This document shows, one piece after another, positions 24,850-37,526 of a stretch of 64,000 nucleotides of DNA. This DNA is from Branchiostoma lanceolatum (taxonomy: Eukaryota; Chordata; Leptocardii; Amphioxiformes; Branchiostomatidae): assembly GCF_035083965.1 (NCBI RefSeq), contig NC_089732.1:5409383-5473382 (forward strand), written 5' to 3'. A model generated the notes under the pieces. The model ran no database searches and was not told where the DNA came from. It worked only from the letters and a program-made list of their open reading frames with translations. The first letter of the stretch is position 1; each line of letters starts with the position of its first letter. The position numbers and the translations under genes were made by a program.

Positions 24850-24855
24850 AATAAA
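24850..24855 (+). promoter_or_regulatory. Poly(A) signal AATAAA of NDUFB7
   Basis: AATAAA lies about 380 bases after the NDUFB7 stop codon, followed by a GT-rich stretch. Confidence 0.65.
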
Positions 24856-25056
24856 ACTCTATTGAAATGGGTGTGATGCTGTTATCTATGGTTTGTGCTT
24901 TATTAACAACATAGAGCAAGTTAGAATTAAGCTGAATGCATCAGTTTTATGCAAAGTTGATGCAAGAGGCGCTGTATCTTGTACAGAAGCTGTTTAAACA
25001 TTGTATATTGCTTGTGAATCAGTCCTGTGTTGCAACAACAACAAGTATTACAAGAT

Positions 25057-25430
25057 GTGGCATTGCTGTGGTATAATGGCAGGGTGTTTGGCCAAGAACC
25101 CAGAGGTACTGTGTTTGAATCCGGGGTCCCCTGACTTGTCCCATTGACTTTGTGCCGTTGGGAATTTCCCCGCTTCACTCGGGTGAAAGTGAGTACCTAG
25201 CTTTGGATAGGGACATCCCTCAAATAGAGGACCCATGTTTTAAAGCCACATCTCAAGCACGTAAAAGAACCCACCGCACTTATTGAGAAAATTAGGGGTC
25301 CTTCCTGATGTGAGTGGATTAAATACATTCGAATATGTAGCTTGCAATTGTACTCTTCAGTACAAAACTGGTTTGTTACGCCATGAGGCGGTTTACCAGG
25401 TGTGCAATGCAAACAAACAACACTCACATA
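25057..25430 (+). repeat. tRNA-derived SINE
   Basis: The head has an A-box-like tggtataatggcagg near 25070 and a B-box-like tgtttgaatcc near 25112, spaced as in a tRNA. The body contains cccgcttcactcgggtgaaa and is shared, inverted, with 15110-15400. It does not fold into a clean tRNA, so it is a SINE and not a tRNA gene. Confidence 0.7.
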
Positions 25431-25537
25431 AATGTTAAGTTAGCAATGGGTCAAAGGTGTTTTTTTTCCCTTCAGTATTTTCCCTTCCAATGTCCTTCTT
25501 CAGTGCATAATTTCAGGTCCAAAAAATTATGTGTCAG

Positions 25538-25559
25538 CAAGGAGGTTTAAACCTCCTTG
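25538..25559. repeat. Perfect 22-bp palindrome with CAAGGAGGTT arms
   Basis: The palindrome is CAAGGAGGTTT followed at once by its exact reverse complement. Half-sites aaggaggtt or aacctcctt also occur near 18416, 23907, 24063 and 54755. Confidence 0.7.
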
Positions 25560-26790
25560 GTGTCAGTTATCATGAACACAAAACAAAGTTCTCAATTCAA
25601 AATTCAGTGAACCTGATATTTTCTTGTTTGGGAGAAAATACGAAAAAATTTCAACTGCCATCATGTCAGTCACCAACATAGATGAGCTTTGACTTTCAAA
25701 TTTTCAGCCTTTTTTAATACTACAAAAGTTTGCCCCCTCAAACACTTCCGTAATGGAATCGTCCTCCGTGGTTGCTTTCGCCCTTTCCATTAAGTTATGG
25801 GGGCGAAGCCAAATTCTTTTCAAAGTTCTTCATTTGGTAAAAAGTTGCTGAATTAATGTATGAGGTAGAGAAAATAATGTGTATTTCACAGAACATTACG
25901 GTCAAGGATGCATTTTTCAACATTATTTTTTTTTAGGATAGATAAGACATTATATGTAGTTATTACGCGCCCCTAGTGTTCGGAATGAGATGATCCAGAG
26001 TTTCGTGCGGTCAGCAGACGAAGATACTGCCAAGAGTTTCCACTCAGGTGCGGACTTATCTGCGGTTATTTACGTGACCAACTAGACTGTTGGCATCTGT
26101 AAAGGTATTTTTAATATTTGCACTTACGGCTCTGTGCGCCCTGCCTTCAATTATTGGACTTTGACCGCCGATCCAAAGGCATGTCGTTTCTGGAAACGTG
26201 TTACCCTAACGTCGCTTGGTCGGACCAACTTAGGAGCTTTATAACGGTCCCCTGGCTAGTTTTGGTTACTCTGTAGGTATGTTTAGAGACGATTGTTTCT
26301 TTGGGTTGATCAGGTCTTGGTGCTTTCAACATGCATGAAAAAGATGTTTATGTGCCTATCAAAAATACAGCCGCCCAACCAAACCGGCGAACGTTACACT
26401 TTGACCCCACAGATCTCTTCAAGTTCAAGTAGATGTAAGGTAGAATATTTGGAGTTTAAAGACTAGTTGGGCTTCTCAGACAGACTCTATGCGTTCTTCA
26501 ATGCGAATCTTTTATATACAGCATACAGAGTTGTATCATTTAGATGTAATTCTTCTTCGTCCCAAGCATTGCCTCAAGTTCAACTGAAGAAGAAGTCCTC
26601 TTCGATTCATGATCTGGGAAACAAATAATTTTTCTGTGTATCTTTAGTTATAAAGATTATGCATGTTCTAAGACCTTATCATTAATCATTACTATCTTCT
26701 AAAGACAACCTTGACTACAATTTATCTTCTCTTCCAAAATGCTGTCAGTCAACTCATAAGTTCTCATTTTCCCTAGCCTAGCGGAAAACG

Positions 26791-29700
26791 ATGACGACCA
26801 TTCTGCATGATGCTGCTGACTATTACACCAGGATGGTGGAAAATGGGGGTATGCAAATAATATTTAAATCATGTATTAAAGTTTTATTTGAATATTATTG
26901 AAGTAACGTTATACGAAAACAAGTTTATTGTTTAGAACATTACAGTTTTGATGTTGATATTTATTGATGGTGTTCAGGGTTTTTTCTAGAAAAATTGAAT
27001 AAGAGGGAGCACACACAGGCAAGGGAGTGAATTCTATGTATTTATGGGAGAATCCATTACTGAGTGAAGTCTGTATGCTGGATATTAAGCTAAAATCTGA
27101 ATTCCACAAGGGGATGCTGGGCTGAAACAAGAGGGCGCAGCGCCCCTCTTTCCTGATTTAGATAAACCCCTGGTGTTATTTAAGCTTTTTTGCTGAATAT
27201 TCTTCTTCTGTTTTCTCTGCAAACATATATTTCAGATCCACGGACAGACCCTTGGTTCCTGGTGTACAGCCCCCTCCCCATTTTTGTTCTGTTTGTTCTG
27301 TACGTACTACTCTGTGTCTACGGTCCAAGGGTTATGGAGAAGAGACAGCCCTTCAACCTCAAGACTATCATCATTCCATACAACTTTGCCCTGGTGGGTC
27401 TGTCTGCGTACATGTTTTATGAGGTAAGTGTGAAGTTTCAAATGATTATGCATCTAAGAGTTCTGTCACAGTGTTATAACGAGTACTATAAAGGCAGAAA
27501 TGTTCGCGGTGGTTTTATATTCACGGTTTTTGCCGTAAGCTCTTTGCCGCAACCTTAAAACCTTTGCGAATTTTTCCCCTTCTACCCCCTTGTCTACTAC
27601 TGTCTTAAACGAGAACTTACAACCACCGCGAACACTCCATTTTCTCCTTAACCCGAAATCAAAACCACGCAAACTTAATCTGAGCTGCCTTATCGCTTCT
27701 AAAGGTTGCCCTGTAAAGGAATTCCCACCTTATAGATTACATTGCATCAAAAATAAGTATTAGTTTCCTGAGTAGAAATTTTGCATTATTAGTTTTTCAA
27801 GTATTGAAGCTGTCTCATACCTTACCTGAATGTGTGTGCCATTTATATAGTGTTTTGTACTATTTTTAAGGTTAAGTTTATTGTTCTCTCTCCCAGATCC
27901 TGGTGACAGCCTGGTTGTCTGGGTACAGCCTGAAGTGCCAACCTGTGGACTACTCCACCAACTATCTTCCTATGAGGGTACAGCAAGAGCTTTCTAATTT
28001 AGCCTCCTTTGCAGGCCTTCTGGGCAGCACCGGCATTTATTTTTTGGGGGAGCGCTGATTCACAATTTCTCCAGCTAAAGACCCTGGCCGCCGGTTAAAG
28101 GTCACGAGTCAGCGCTCCCAAAGAAAATAAATGTCGGCTCAGCCCATCTATCTATTTGTTATGTGCAATTGTGGTCCTTCACCTCACTTCAATCATTCAT
28201 TTTATGGCACACTTGCATCTTAGTTATCCTGCTTTGGTTTGATGAGTTTCGACTTGGTGTTTTATAAGCGGTACTGATGGTGTCTCTATCTGCAGATGGC
28301 AAGGGTGTGCTGGTGGTTCTTCTTCTCCAAGGTTATTGAGTTGATGGACACAGTAAGTTGATCAGATACACTCACACTGACTGGGTTTGCGGATTCGATG
28401 GGGTGGTCTACAGGGGTGGGCTAGTGGGGTGGGCTACCTCAGCATCTACCCTTTCTGGACCTCAAGGCTGTTCATGGGGGTTTGGCCTCTTATGGAATTT
28501 CCTTGAAGAGGATCTGGGTCAAGCTGTGGGTGGGCTAGAGGGAAGGTAACAGCTGATCATATGGCAGGTGGGGGGGGGGTTAAGTTGCACCTGAAGACTG
28601 GTAGAAAAGCCATTTATCATAAACAAACTTCTAAGTACTCAGTATACAATTAGGATTTTGGGGAAGAGGTACAAGGGGAAATAAACTGGAAGTTGCATAG
28701 GACAGCTAGGGAATGAGAGAGCCTTTGTTTGACAAAATTCAAAACAATGTATGTCTCACATTTAGACTAGAATGTACTTGAATGCATGTGCTTGCATACA
28801 ATGTACAATGTATTTGTGGTTATGTGTGTCAGTGTGCATGAGCGTGGGTTAGAATGTTGTATCGTTAAGTGTGTGTGTTTGTACAATGTATAGTGTTGCT
28901 TTTGTTGCTCATTTCTTTCTTGTAGCCACAATGCTACTGTCCTGTTGGCCTGATTGAGCAGTATATAAAGGAACAGGGAACATAGTCCTCCATGTTTAAA
29001 AATCTAAAACTGGGGATAACAAACTCCTGCACAATGTAAATGTATGCAGCATGCTCATTGCCCACCTCCACCCCCCACTGTAGCATCAAAGCAATATGAT
29101 CCTTCAGCAAAATAAAGCATTCTTTCCGGCCCTCCCACAGAGTGACCCATCTTTTCCTCAAGGATATTCCATTCAATGCTAAACCCCCATGCACAGCCTT
29201 GAGGTCCAGAAAGGGTAGATGCTGAGGTAGCCCACCCCACTAGCCCACCCCTGTAGACCACCCCATCGAATCCGCAAACCCACACTGACTCGCTATATCC
29301 GGTTTAACGTCTTCTGTTCCCCATCACCTGAGGGTTGGACACACTTTTCCTCAGTGTAATAGGGGTATGCCTAAACACCTCACCCGACCTCATCCGACCT
29401 CACCCGACCTCATCCGAGTCTAAAATGCAGTGTATACGGGGCAGGGACATTATTTGACGTTCTGGATACGTTAAATATGCAATTATAAATGCAAAACAAG
29501 CAGCAAACTTGAAGTATTTACCAGTTTTTGTAGGTAACGGGAGGTCAAGACGGCCGGCGCAATGAATACACACTGCGTGCGTGTATTCGGGGCTGAAAAA
29601 CACTTTGTGTACAGTTATTGTGTACACATACTGTGTACAGTTATTGTGTACAGTTTCTATTAGTGGTTTGTGATGAAAATGTAATTAGTACCCACCGTCT

Positions 29701-32700
29701 TATCGTCCTGTCGGACAAAAATGAATAAAAAAGGTATGAAGAACTTCCCCATGTAGACCCCAACAGTGGCATGATCCAATATGGCGGCCAGAAATCTTCT
29801 ATCATGGAAACGAGCGGAGTAACTTATAAAAACTGGTAAATACTTAGAGGTTGCTGCTTGTTTTGCATTCATAATTGCATATTTAACGTATCCAGAACGT
29901 CAAATAATGTCCCTACCCCGTATACACTGCATTTTAGACTCGGATGAGGTCGGATGAGGTCGGATGAGGTCGGGTGAGGTGTTTAGGCATACCGGTGTAA
30001 TAGCATTCTTGAAAATTGTTCAGCTAAAAGATTATGTATAACTTATGATGTGTCAATATCAAAGATTCAACTGTCAAACATAAAGCTATAGTTGTTGCAC
30101 CTCTTAGAAATTTAACAACTCCAACAAGCTTCATCTGTCCTGTTCTGTTCTGTGTTGTCACATACATCTAATATGGCTTTCAGGTTGCAATGTTTTGACT
30201 GTTATGGATGACAAACCTAGGTGTTTTACTTATACAAAAATATGAAGCTCTGCTGCAGTACCAAGGTCACATACTAGGGGGCCCAAGATTGACCATGAAT
30301 TACGGCTTCACAACACCCGCCCACATACCAAATATCATTGTAATCCATCCAGAGGTTCTTGAGTTATGCTGACTACAATAGTCCGGAAACACACACTCAC
30401 CGACAGACAGACAGACAGACAGACAGACACGCCAAAAACAATATCTCCATTTTTCATGGAGATAATCATTCAGGCAATCAATCAGAGTTAAGATGAATGT
30501 ACATGTATGTTACAGGTGTTCTTCATCATGCGGAAGAAGTCTAACCAGGTGACCTTCCTGCATGTGTATCACCACTGCACCATGATCATCAACTGGTGGC
30601 TCGGGGTCAAGTATGTTGCTGGGGGACAACGTAAGTGATTCGTCATTGTGATTTGTTGATCAGTCAAATTGCCTGCTCTCTTTTCTAACTGGACAGAGGC
30701 TCACTAATGTTTCAGAGGTGCTTGCAGCTGTGAGACTGCTTAGTAATAAAGTTTATTGCAAGTTCCTGCCCTTAGGCTAATTGCAAGTACATGCAACACA
30801 GAGAGGATGGACAGACAATGATGAACAGTATAACATGTGACTACTGTAGTCTTAACTACTGACACTAAGTTCTAACTTATTGGGATTGACTTCTTTTTCC
30901 GAGACAGTGGAAGACGAATGATCCCACTTTTTCTGTGATGTGTGGGTTTGTGATGTTAAGAGGAGAGTAGTTAATGATTGTCAACTGCACCCCAAGGAAG
31001 TAACATATTGTTTTTGTGTGTCTGTTTCTGCAATTTCTGATATACACAATGCAGCTTTGCCATACATCCCCAGTGCTGATGTATTTATGAATGCCTGATA
31101 CTGAATTTAAGAGTTACAAAGCAGTATGGGAAAGGGGATGAAGTCTGCCTGGTTAGGATGTTGTAATTGGTTCTTGCTGAGGCAATTTTGTGTAGTCTGT
31201 AACAAACGTAGTCGAACACAACATTTAACAACATCGCCTTTTCCAAAGATGTTTTAAATGTAGAATAAGGCCACACCAATTTAATTTCTTGGTTAACGGA
31301 TTTTTTTTTAAATTTTAGCACACGGAAAATCATGAAAACAGTAAGGCTGGGTTGAAAACTTGCACCTGACCCTGTTCACTCCCTGAAATTGTGTGCACCA
31401 AAGTACAAACTTTCCTCTGATATTCTGTTTTCCTGTTGATTTTCCAATCTAACATTTTTTTTTAAATTCTGTTAACCAAGAAATTAGAATGGTGTGTCCT
31501 AACCACTGCTTTTTTTTTCTGCAGCCTTCTTCCTGGCCATGTTGAATTCCTTCATCCACACTGTGATGTACCTGTACTACGGCATGGCCGCCATCGGACC
31601 ACACATGCAGAAGTACCTGTGGTGGAAGCGGTACCTTACCTCCATGCAACTAGTGAGTACCACTGTCATTCTGTTCTATAGATTATCATATAGAATAATA
31701 ATAAAAAGAAACAGAAGCTCAAGAAAAACAGCATTATGTCATACACCATTATGTTTTTTTTAAATTTTGTTTCTAAGTATTAAACTTAGGCCTTTTTTCT
31801 GCTCATTTGAAAGTAAAAGTGGTCTCAATCCAATTAAGCTCACTGATGAGCTACTCTTACACTGGTTGTGACAGAGGAGACAGACGCTATGTACAGTATT
31901 TACACATGTACCGGTTCGGTGTACCAGGAAAATTCCTCTAGCTCTTTTTGACAACAAACAGTGCATCACAGCTTAATGTCCTGTCCTATATGGACTGCGA
32001 CCTTTTCCAACAGTGTGCAAGTCAGGTGAGTGACAAAAGCCAGGATTAAAACTCTTGGTCCAGAGGCAGGATCACTAACCACTAGACTATGCACGCTACG
32101 CTACAATACACTGCTATCATTTATACTGACAGGTATAAAAATTAAGTTAACAGTAACACTTTCTTCTTTTTATTTCCTAGATGCAGTTTGTAGCCATCCT
32201 GACTCACACAATTGTGAACTTCTTCTCAGACTGTGATTTCCCACAAGGTTTCAACATCGCTGTCATGGCCTACATGGTTTCACTCATTATTCTCTTTGGC
32301 AACTTCTATTACCAGGTAAGTTTTGTAGGCTGAAAATTAAATCAAAGGACACAACATTGACAGAGGGGTTCATCCACAGAATATGTTTGAAAGCTTTTTC
32401 ATGTTCGCAGTATAGTAGTTGTGGGGTCGTGTGGCGTAACGGCAGGATTTCCGACTCAGAACCAAGGGGTTCCGGGTTCGAATCCCTGCTGCCACCGATC
32501 TTGTGCCTTTGGGAAAAATGGTACTTAACACAATTTTCCCCACTCCCAAGTGTAAAAATCGGGTACATTATGTGTGTGGGTCACGATATCAGCAATAGCT
32601 GCCTGTGTCCCACGTGTATTGCACTGTTGCAATTCCAATAAATCCAAATCCAAACCAAGAACAGTGTATTGTACTTTCTTTGTCTAATTTGATACATTCA

Positions 32701-33030
32701 CTTTGCATGATTTTATCTGAATTTTAGAATTTCTCTCGGCTGCTTTCTGTTCACAGAAAAATTGAATGCTTCAAATATTGTGGTTACAATTCTTCCTATC
32801 ATACTACCTTTAAGCTCTAAATCACATCAGCATGTGTCCTTTATTCATTTCAAGTTGGGCGTTTTGTAGTAAGGTGATGACATTAATTGGATTAATGAAA
32901 CAAAATTGATAATGCTAAACACCTCAGGCTCTCAGAAGCACTCTCAGTCTAAATTTTCACAATTTTATGCTGATGATCTGATTTTCTTTTTCAGGAATAT
33001 GTGAAAAGAGCCAGGCAGAAGAAGAAGTAG
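26791..33030 (+). CDS. Very long chain fatty acid elongase, ELOVL1/4/7 type
   Basis: ER membrane 3-ketoacyl-CoA synthase that adds malonyl-CoA-derived carbons to long-chain acyl-CoA. Exons: 26791-26848, 27236-27423, 27897-27977, 28296-28352, 30516-30630, 31525-31652, 32181-32315, 32995-33030; 798 nt, 265 aa. The family signature is complete: SKVIELMDT (about 119-127), [19 protein letters not shown] with the catalytic HxxHH at 144-148, and [20 protein letters not shown]. Several hydrophobic spans fit the usual seven-TM fold. The tail ends KRARQKKK, a lysine-rich ER-retention type. N-terminal phrases [15 protein letters not shown] and MARVCWW resemble ELOVL7/ELOVL1 more than ELOVL4, but assigning one subfamily needs a tree. 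Intron 4 (28353-30515) holds two TIR elements. Confidence 0.95.
26973..27172. repeat. About 200-bp repeat, cagggttttttctag family, copy 2
   Basis: Nearly identical to 15640-15840. Flanked by gtgtt on both sides, with short inverted ends cagggttt and aaacccctg. It lies in intron 1 of the ELOVL gene. Confidence 0.7.
27483..27690. repeat. TIR element, actgtaaatgca family, copy 2
   Basis: Starts gtactataaaggcagaaatg and includes ttcgcggtggttttatattc. The right half contains ccaccgcgaacactcc and aaaaccacgcaaac. The ends are more worn than in copies 3 and 4. In ELOVL intron 2. Confidence 0.5.
28382..29282. mobile_element. Long-TIR non-autonomous DNA transposon (hAT-like by TSD)
   Basis: The left arm (28382 to about 28550) and right arm (about 29100 to 29282) are inverted copies, ends tgggtttgcggattcgatgg and ccatcgaatccgcaaaccca. 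Both sides carry cactgac, a 7-bp flanking duplication (8 bp if one mismatch is allowed). The interior of about 550 bp has no transposase frame. It lies in ELOVL intron 4. The open frames in each arm are the same non-coding sequence. Confidence 0.75.
29363..29994. mobile_element. Long-TIR element with 9-bp target duplication (Mutator-like)
   Basis: Arms of about 170 bp are inverted copies. The outer ends are gggtatgcctaaacacctca and tgaggtgtttaggcataccg and contain tandem cggatgaggt decamers. The 9-bp gtgtaatag flanks both sides (29354-29362 and 29995-30003). Long TIRs with a 9-bp duplication are typical of Mutator-like elements. It has no transposase, so it is non-autonomous. It lies 80 bp from the previous element in the same intron. 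Confidence 0.8.
30401..30430. repeat. (GACA)n microsatellite
   Basis: About seven GACA units inside a dispersed repeat whose end is atctccatttttcatggaga, just upstream of ELOVL exon 5. Confidence 0.85.
31805..32095. repeat. SINE-like repeat, second copy of the 11032 family
   Basis: Shares aagctcactgatgag, gacagaggagacagacgcta and accaggaaaattcctctagc with 11032-11290. The right end read on the minus strand, tagtctagtggttagtgatc then ggttttaatcc-like bases, resembles a tRNA head. In ELOVL intron 6. Confidence 0.55.
32421..32655 (+). repeat. tRNA-derived SINE with AAATCC tail
   Basis: A-box tggcgtaacgg near 32432 and B-box gggttcgaatccc near 32475 fit tRNA promoter spacing. The tail is ccaataaatccaaatccaaa. 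The acceptor-stem halves do not pair, so this is a SINE in ELOVL intron 7 and not a tRNA gene. Confidence 0.75.
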
Positions 33031-33437
33031 GCTGTGGGTTTTTTTTCTATTACAGTCAGACCTGATTTATACCTCAGTTCCATCAACATGAGCCAACCAA
33101 TTTTGTCATGAATAAGTCACATAATTGTACCAAATTTAGATTGTGTCATAATTTGCAGGTCATAAAGGATGGTTGAAGATCATGCTTAATGTTGTAAAAA
33201 AATGTCTCTTTTTCATACACCAATAAGATTTTCTATCTGAATTCCTTATTCTTGACTCATCCAATGATTGACAACTTTTGGAGGTATGATATTTTGTATA
33301 TTGAATAGTAGGTTTTGATTGAATTAAAGTGCATTTTGTGAAAGCTTGTAAGATGTTTATACTATTATGATGTACAAAGCTGATATGAAGTTATTCTGTT
33401 ACTGTTTTATAGTGAGTGATGTATAAATAGACTGAAA

Positions 33438-33443
33438 AATAAA
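33438..33443 (+). promoter_or_regulatory. Poly(A) signal AATAAA of the ELOVL gene
   Basis: AATAAA lies about 410 bases after the stop codon, followed by a GT-rich tract (gttgtgtcatatgtc). Confidence 0.65.
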
Positions 33444-33554
33444 TTTCAAACTCTTGCAGCAAAGTTGTGTCATATGTCAACTTGTTTTTCATCAGCCAGG
33501 ATAAGTCGAACAAAGAATGGAAAACACCATGCAACACGTCACTGAAATAGACCA

Positions 33555-33560
33555 TTTATT
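33555..33560 (-). promoter_or_regulatory. Candidate poly(A) signal of CFAP91
   Basis: TTTATT on the plus strand reads AATAAA on the minus strand, about 580 bases after the CFAP91 stop. If used, the ELOVL and CFAP91 transcripts end tail to tail about 110 bp apart. Confidence 0.35.
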
Positions 33561-34139
33561 GATGTCTTTTATATTGCTATTCACTCACACAATTTTATAC
33601 AACTTGTTAGACTTCCACGGAAGACTGTATACTTCATAGTTTGTATGCCTAAGACGAACAGTGAGAACCTTCACAAATATATACATTTAGTGCTATTTTT
33701 TCCCTGACCATATATACACATTTTGTTTAAACAATGATAAGTTTTTTTAATGATAAATGGTTAAAACAACCATTTGCGATAATTGTATGCTTGAAAACAA
33801 CCAGTGAGAACCTTCACAAATATATACAGTCAGTGCTATTCTTACTTTTTCTCTGACATATATACAGATTTTGTTCAAACAATAAGTGACAAATACTTTT
33901 GAGGATACAGTCAAGAGTGCATGGACTATCAAGCACTTGCATGTGCTGTTAATGGTGCAAACAAAAATGGTCAGAAGATAGGCCTACATAAAAATTCGTT
34001 ATGTGTTATAGATCGTGTTAGACCTGAAACTATGGCATGAACTTGAGTATGACTTTCCTCAATAGTATAACAGCATTTACATAAATCATGAGGATAATAC
34101 ATTGTATGAGAGAGACAGTATTATTGTTTGTTTTTCACA

Positions 34140-37072
<2,933 letters not shown>

Positions 37073-37526
37073 GTTGCCGTAGACTTGAACGACCCGGTCA
37101 AAATGCCAGAAAACGCAAAACTCGTCCTATTTTTCCTGTAATGTTTCTAAACAACGACCTCTCAATGGAACATAGAGAAGACGTATTTATCCTGTAGCAC
37201 CGCTCCCATGGAGACCGGGCATGCGCACAAAGCTCTGACGTAACATATTTTTGGCCGTGTGATTGGTGAAAAATCTTTTCTTTTTTCCTGACGATCAGAT
37301 TTTGAACCAATCAATGAGAACATATTTACCTCAAAGCACCAATCATATTTCTATATTTTGAGGATTCCACACTTTGACGCTCGGGACACATCAGGTGGGC
37401 AAGACAAAGTCGCGTGGGCCAAGAATATTTGTGAAAGCACCAAAACTTGTTTTTTAGGGCCACGTTACGCCCGAAAACGTAACGAATTTAGCTCCGAAAG
37501 GTTTATAGAAGGAGCAGAGGCACACC
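37073..37526. promoter_or_regulatory. Bidirectional promoter region of CFAP91 and SNRPA1
   Basis: Only 454 bp separate the two ATGs. It contains CCAAT boxes in both orientations (attgg near 37261, ccaat near 37307 and 37340) and no clear TATA box, as is common for divergent housekeeping promoters. Transcription start sites are not visible. Confidence 0.6.
37202..37215 (-). promoter_or_regulatory. Candidate RFX X-box upstream of CFAP91
   Basis: On the minus strand GTCTCCATGGGAGC matches 13 of 14 positions of the X-box consensus GYYNCCATRGNAAC. It lies about 130 bp before the CFAP91 start codon, a usual place for RFX sites in cilia genes. The match was judged by eye only. Confidence 0.45.

Larger units (their letters stand above)
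24468..26790. other. NDUFB7 3' UTR and spacer before the ELOVL gene
   Basis: Holds the NDUFB7 poly(A) signal, a SINE (25057-25430) and a 22-bp palindrome (25538-25559). An untranslated first exon of the ELOVL gene may lie in this spacer, since its ATG is preceded by an acceptor-like ttttccctag. I cannot place its donor with confidence. Confidence 0.5.

Noticed and set aside
28358-28549. Open frames at 28358-28549 (+) and 29055-29285 (-) with the same peptide
   Set aside because: They are the two inverted arms of one transposon-like element. No family features are seen.
32421-32500. Possible tRNA gene
   Set aside because: A- and B-boxes are present but the acceptor stem does not pair and a SINE body with a repetitive tail follows.
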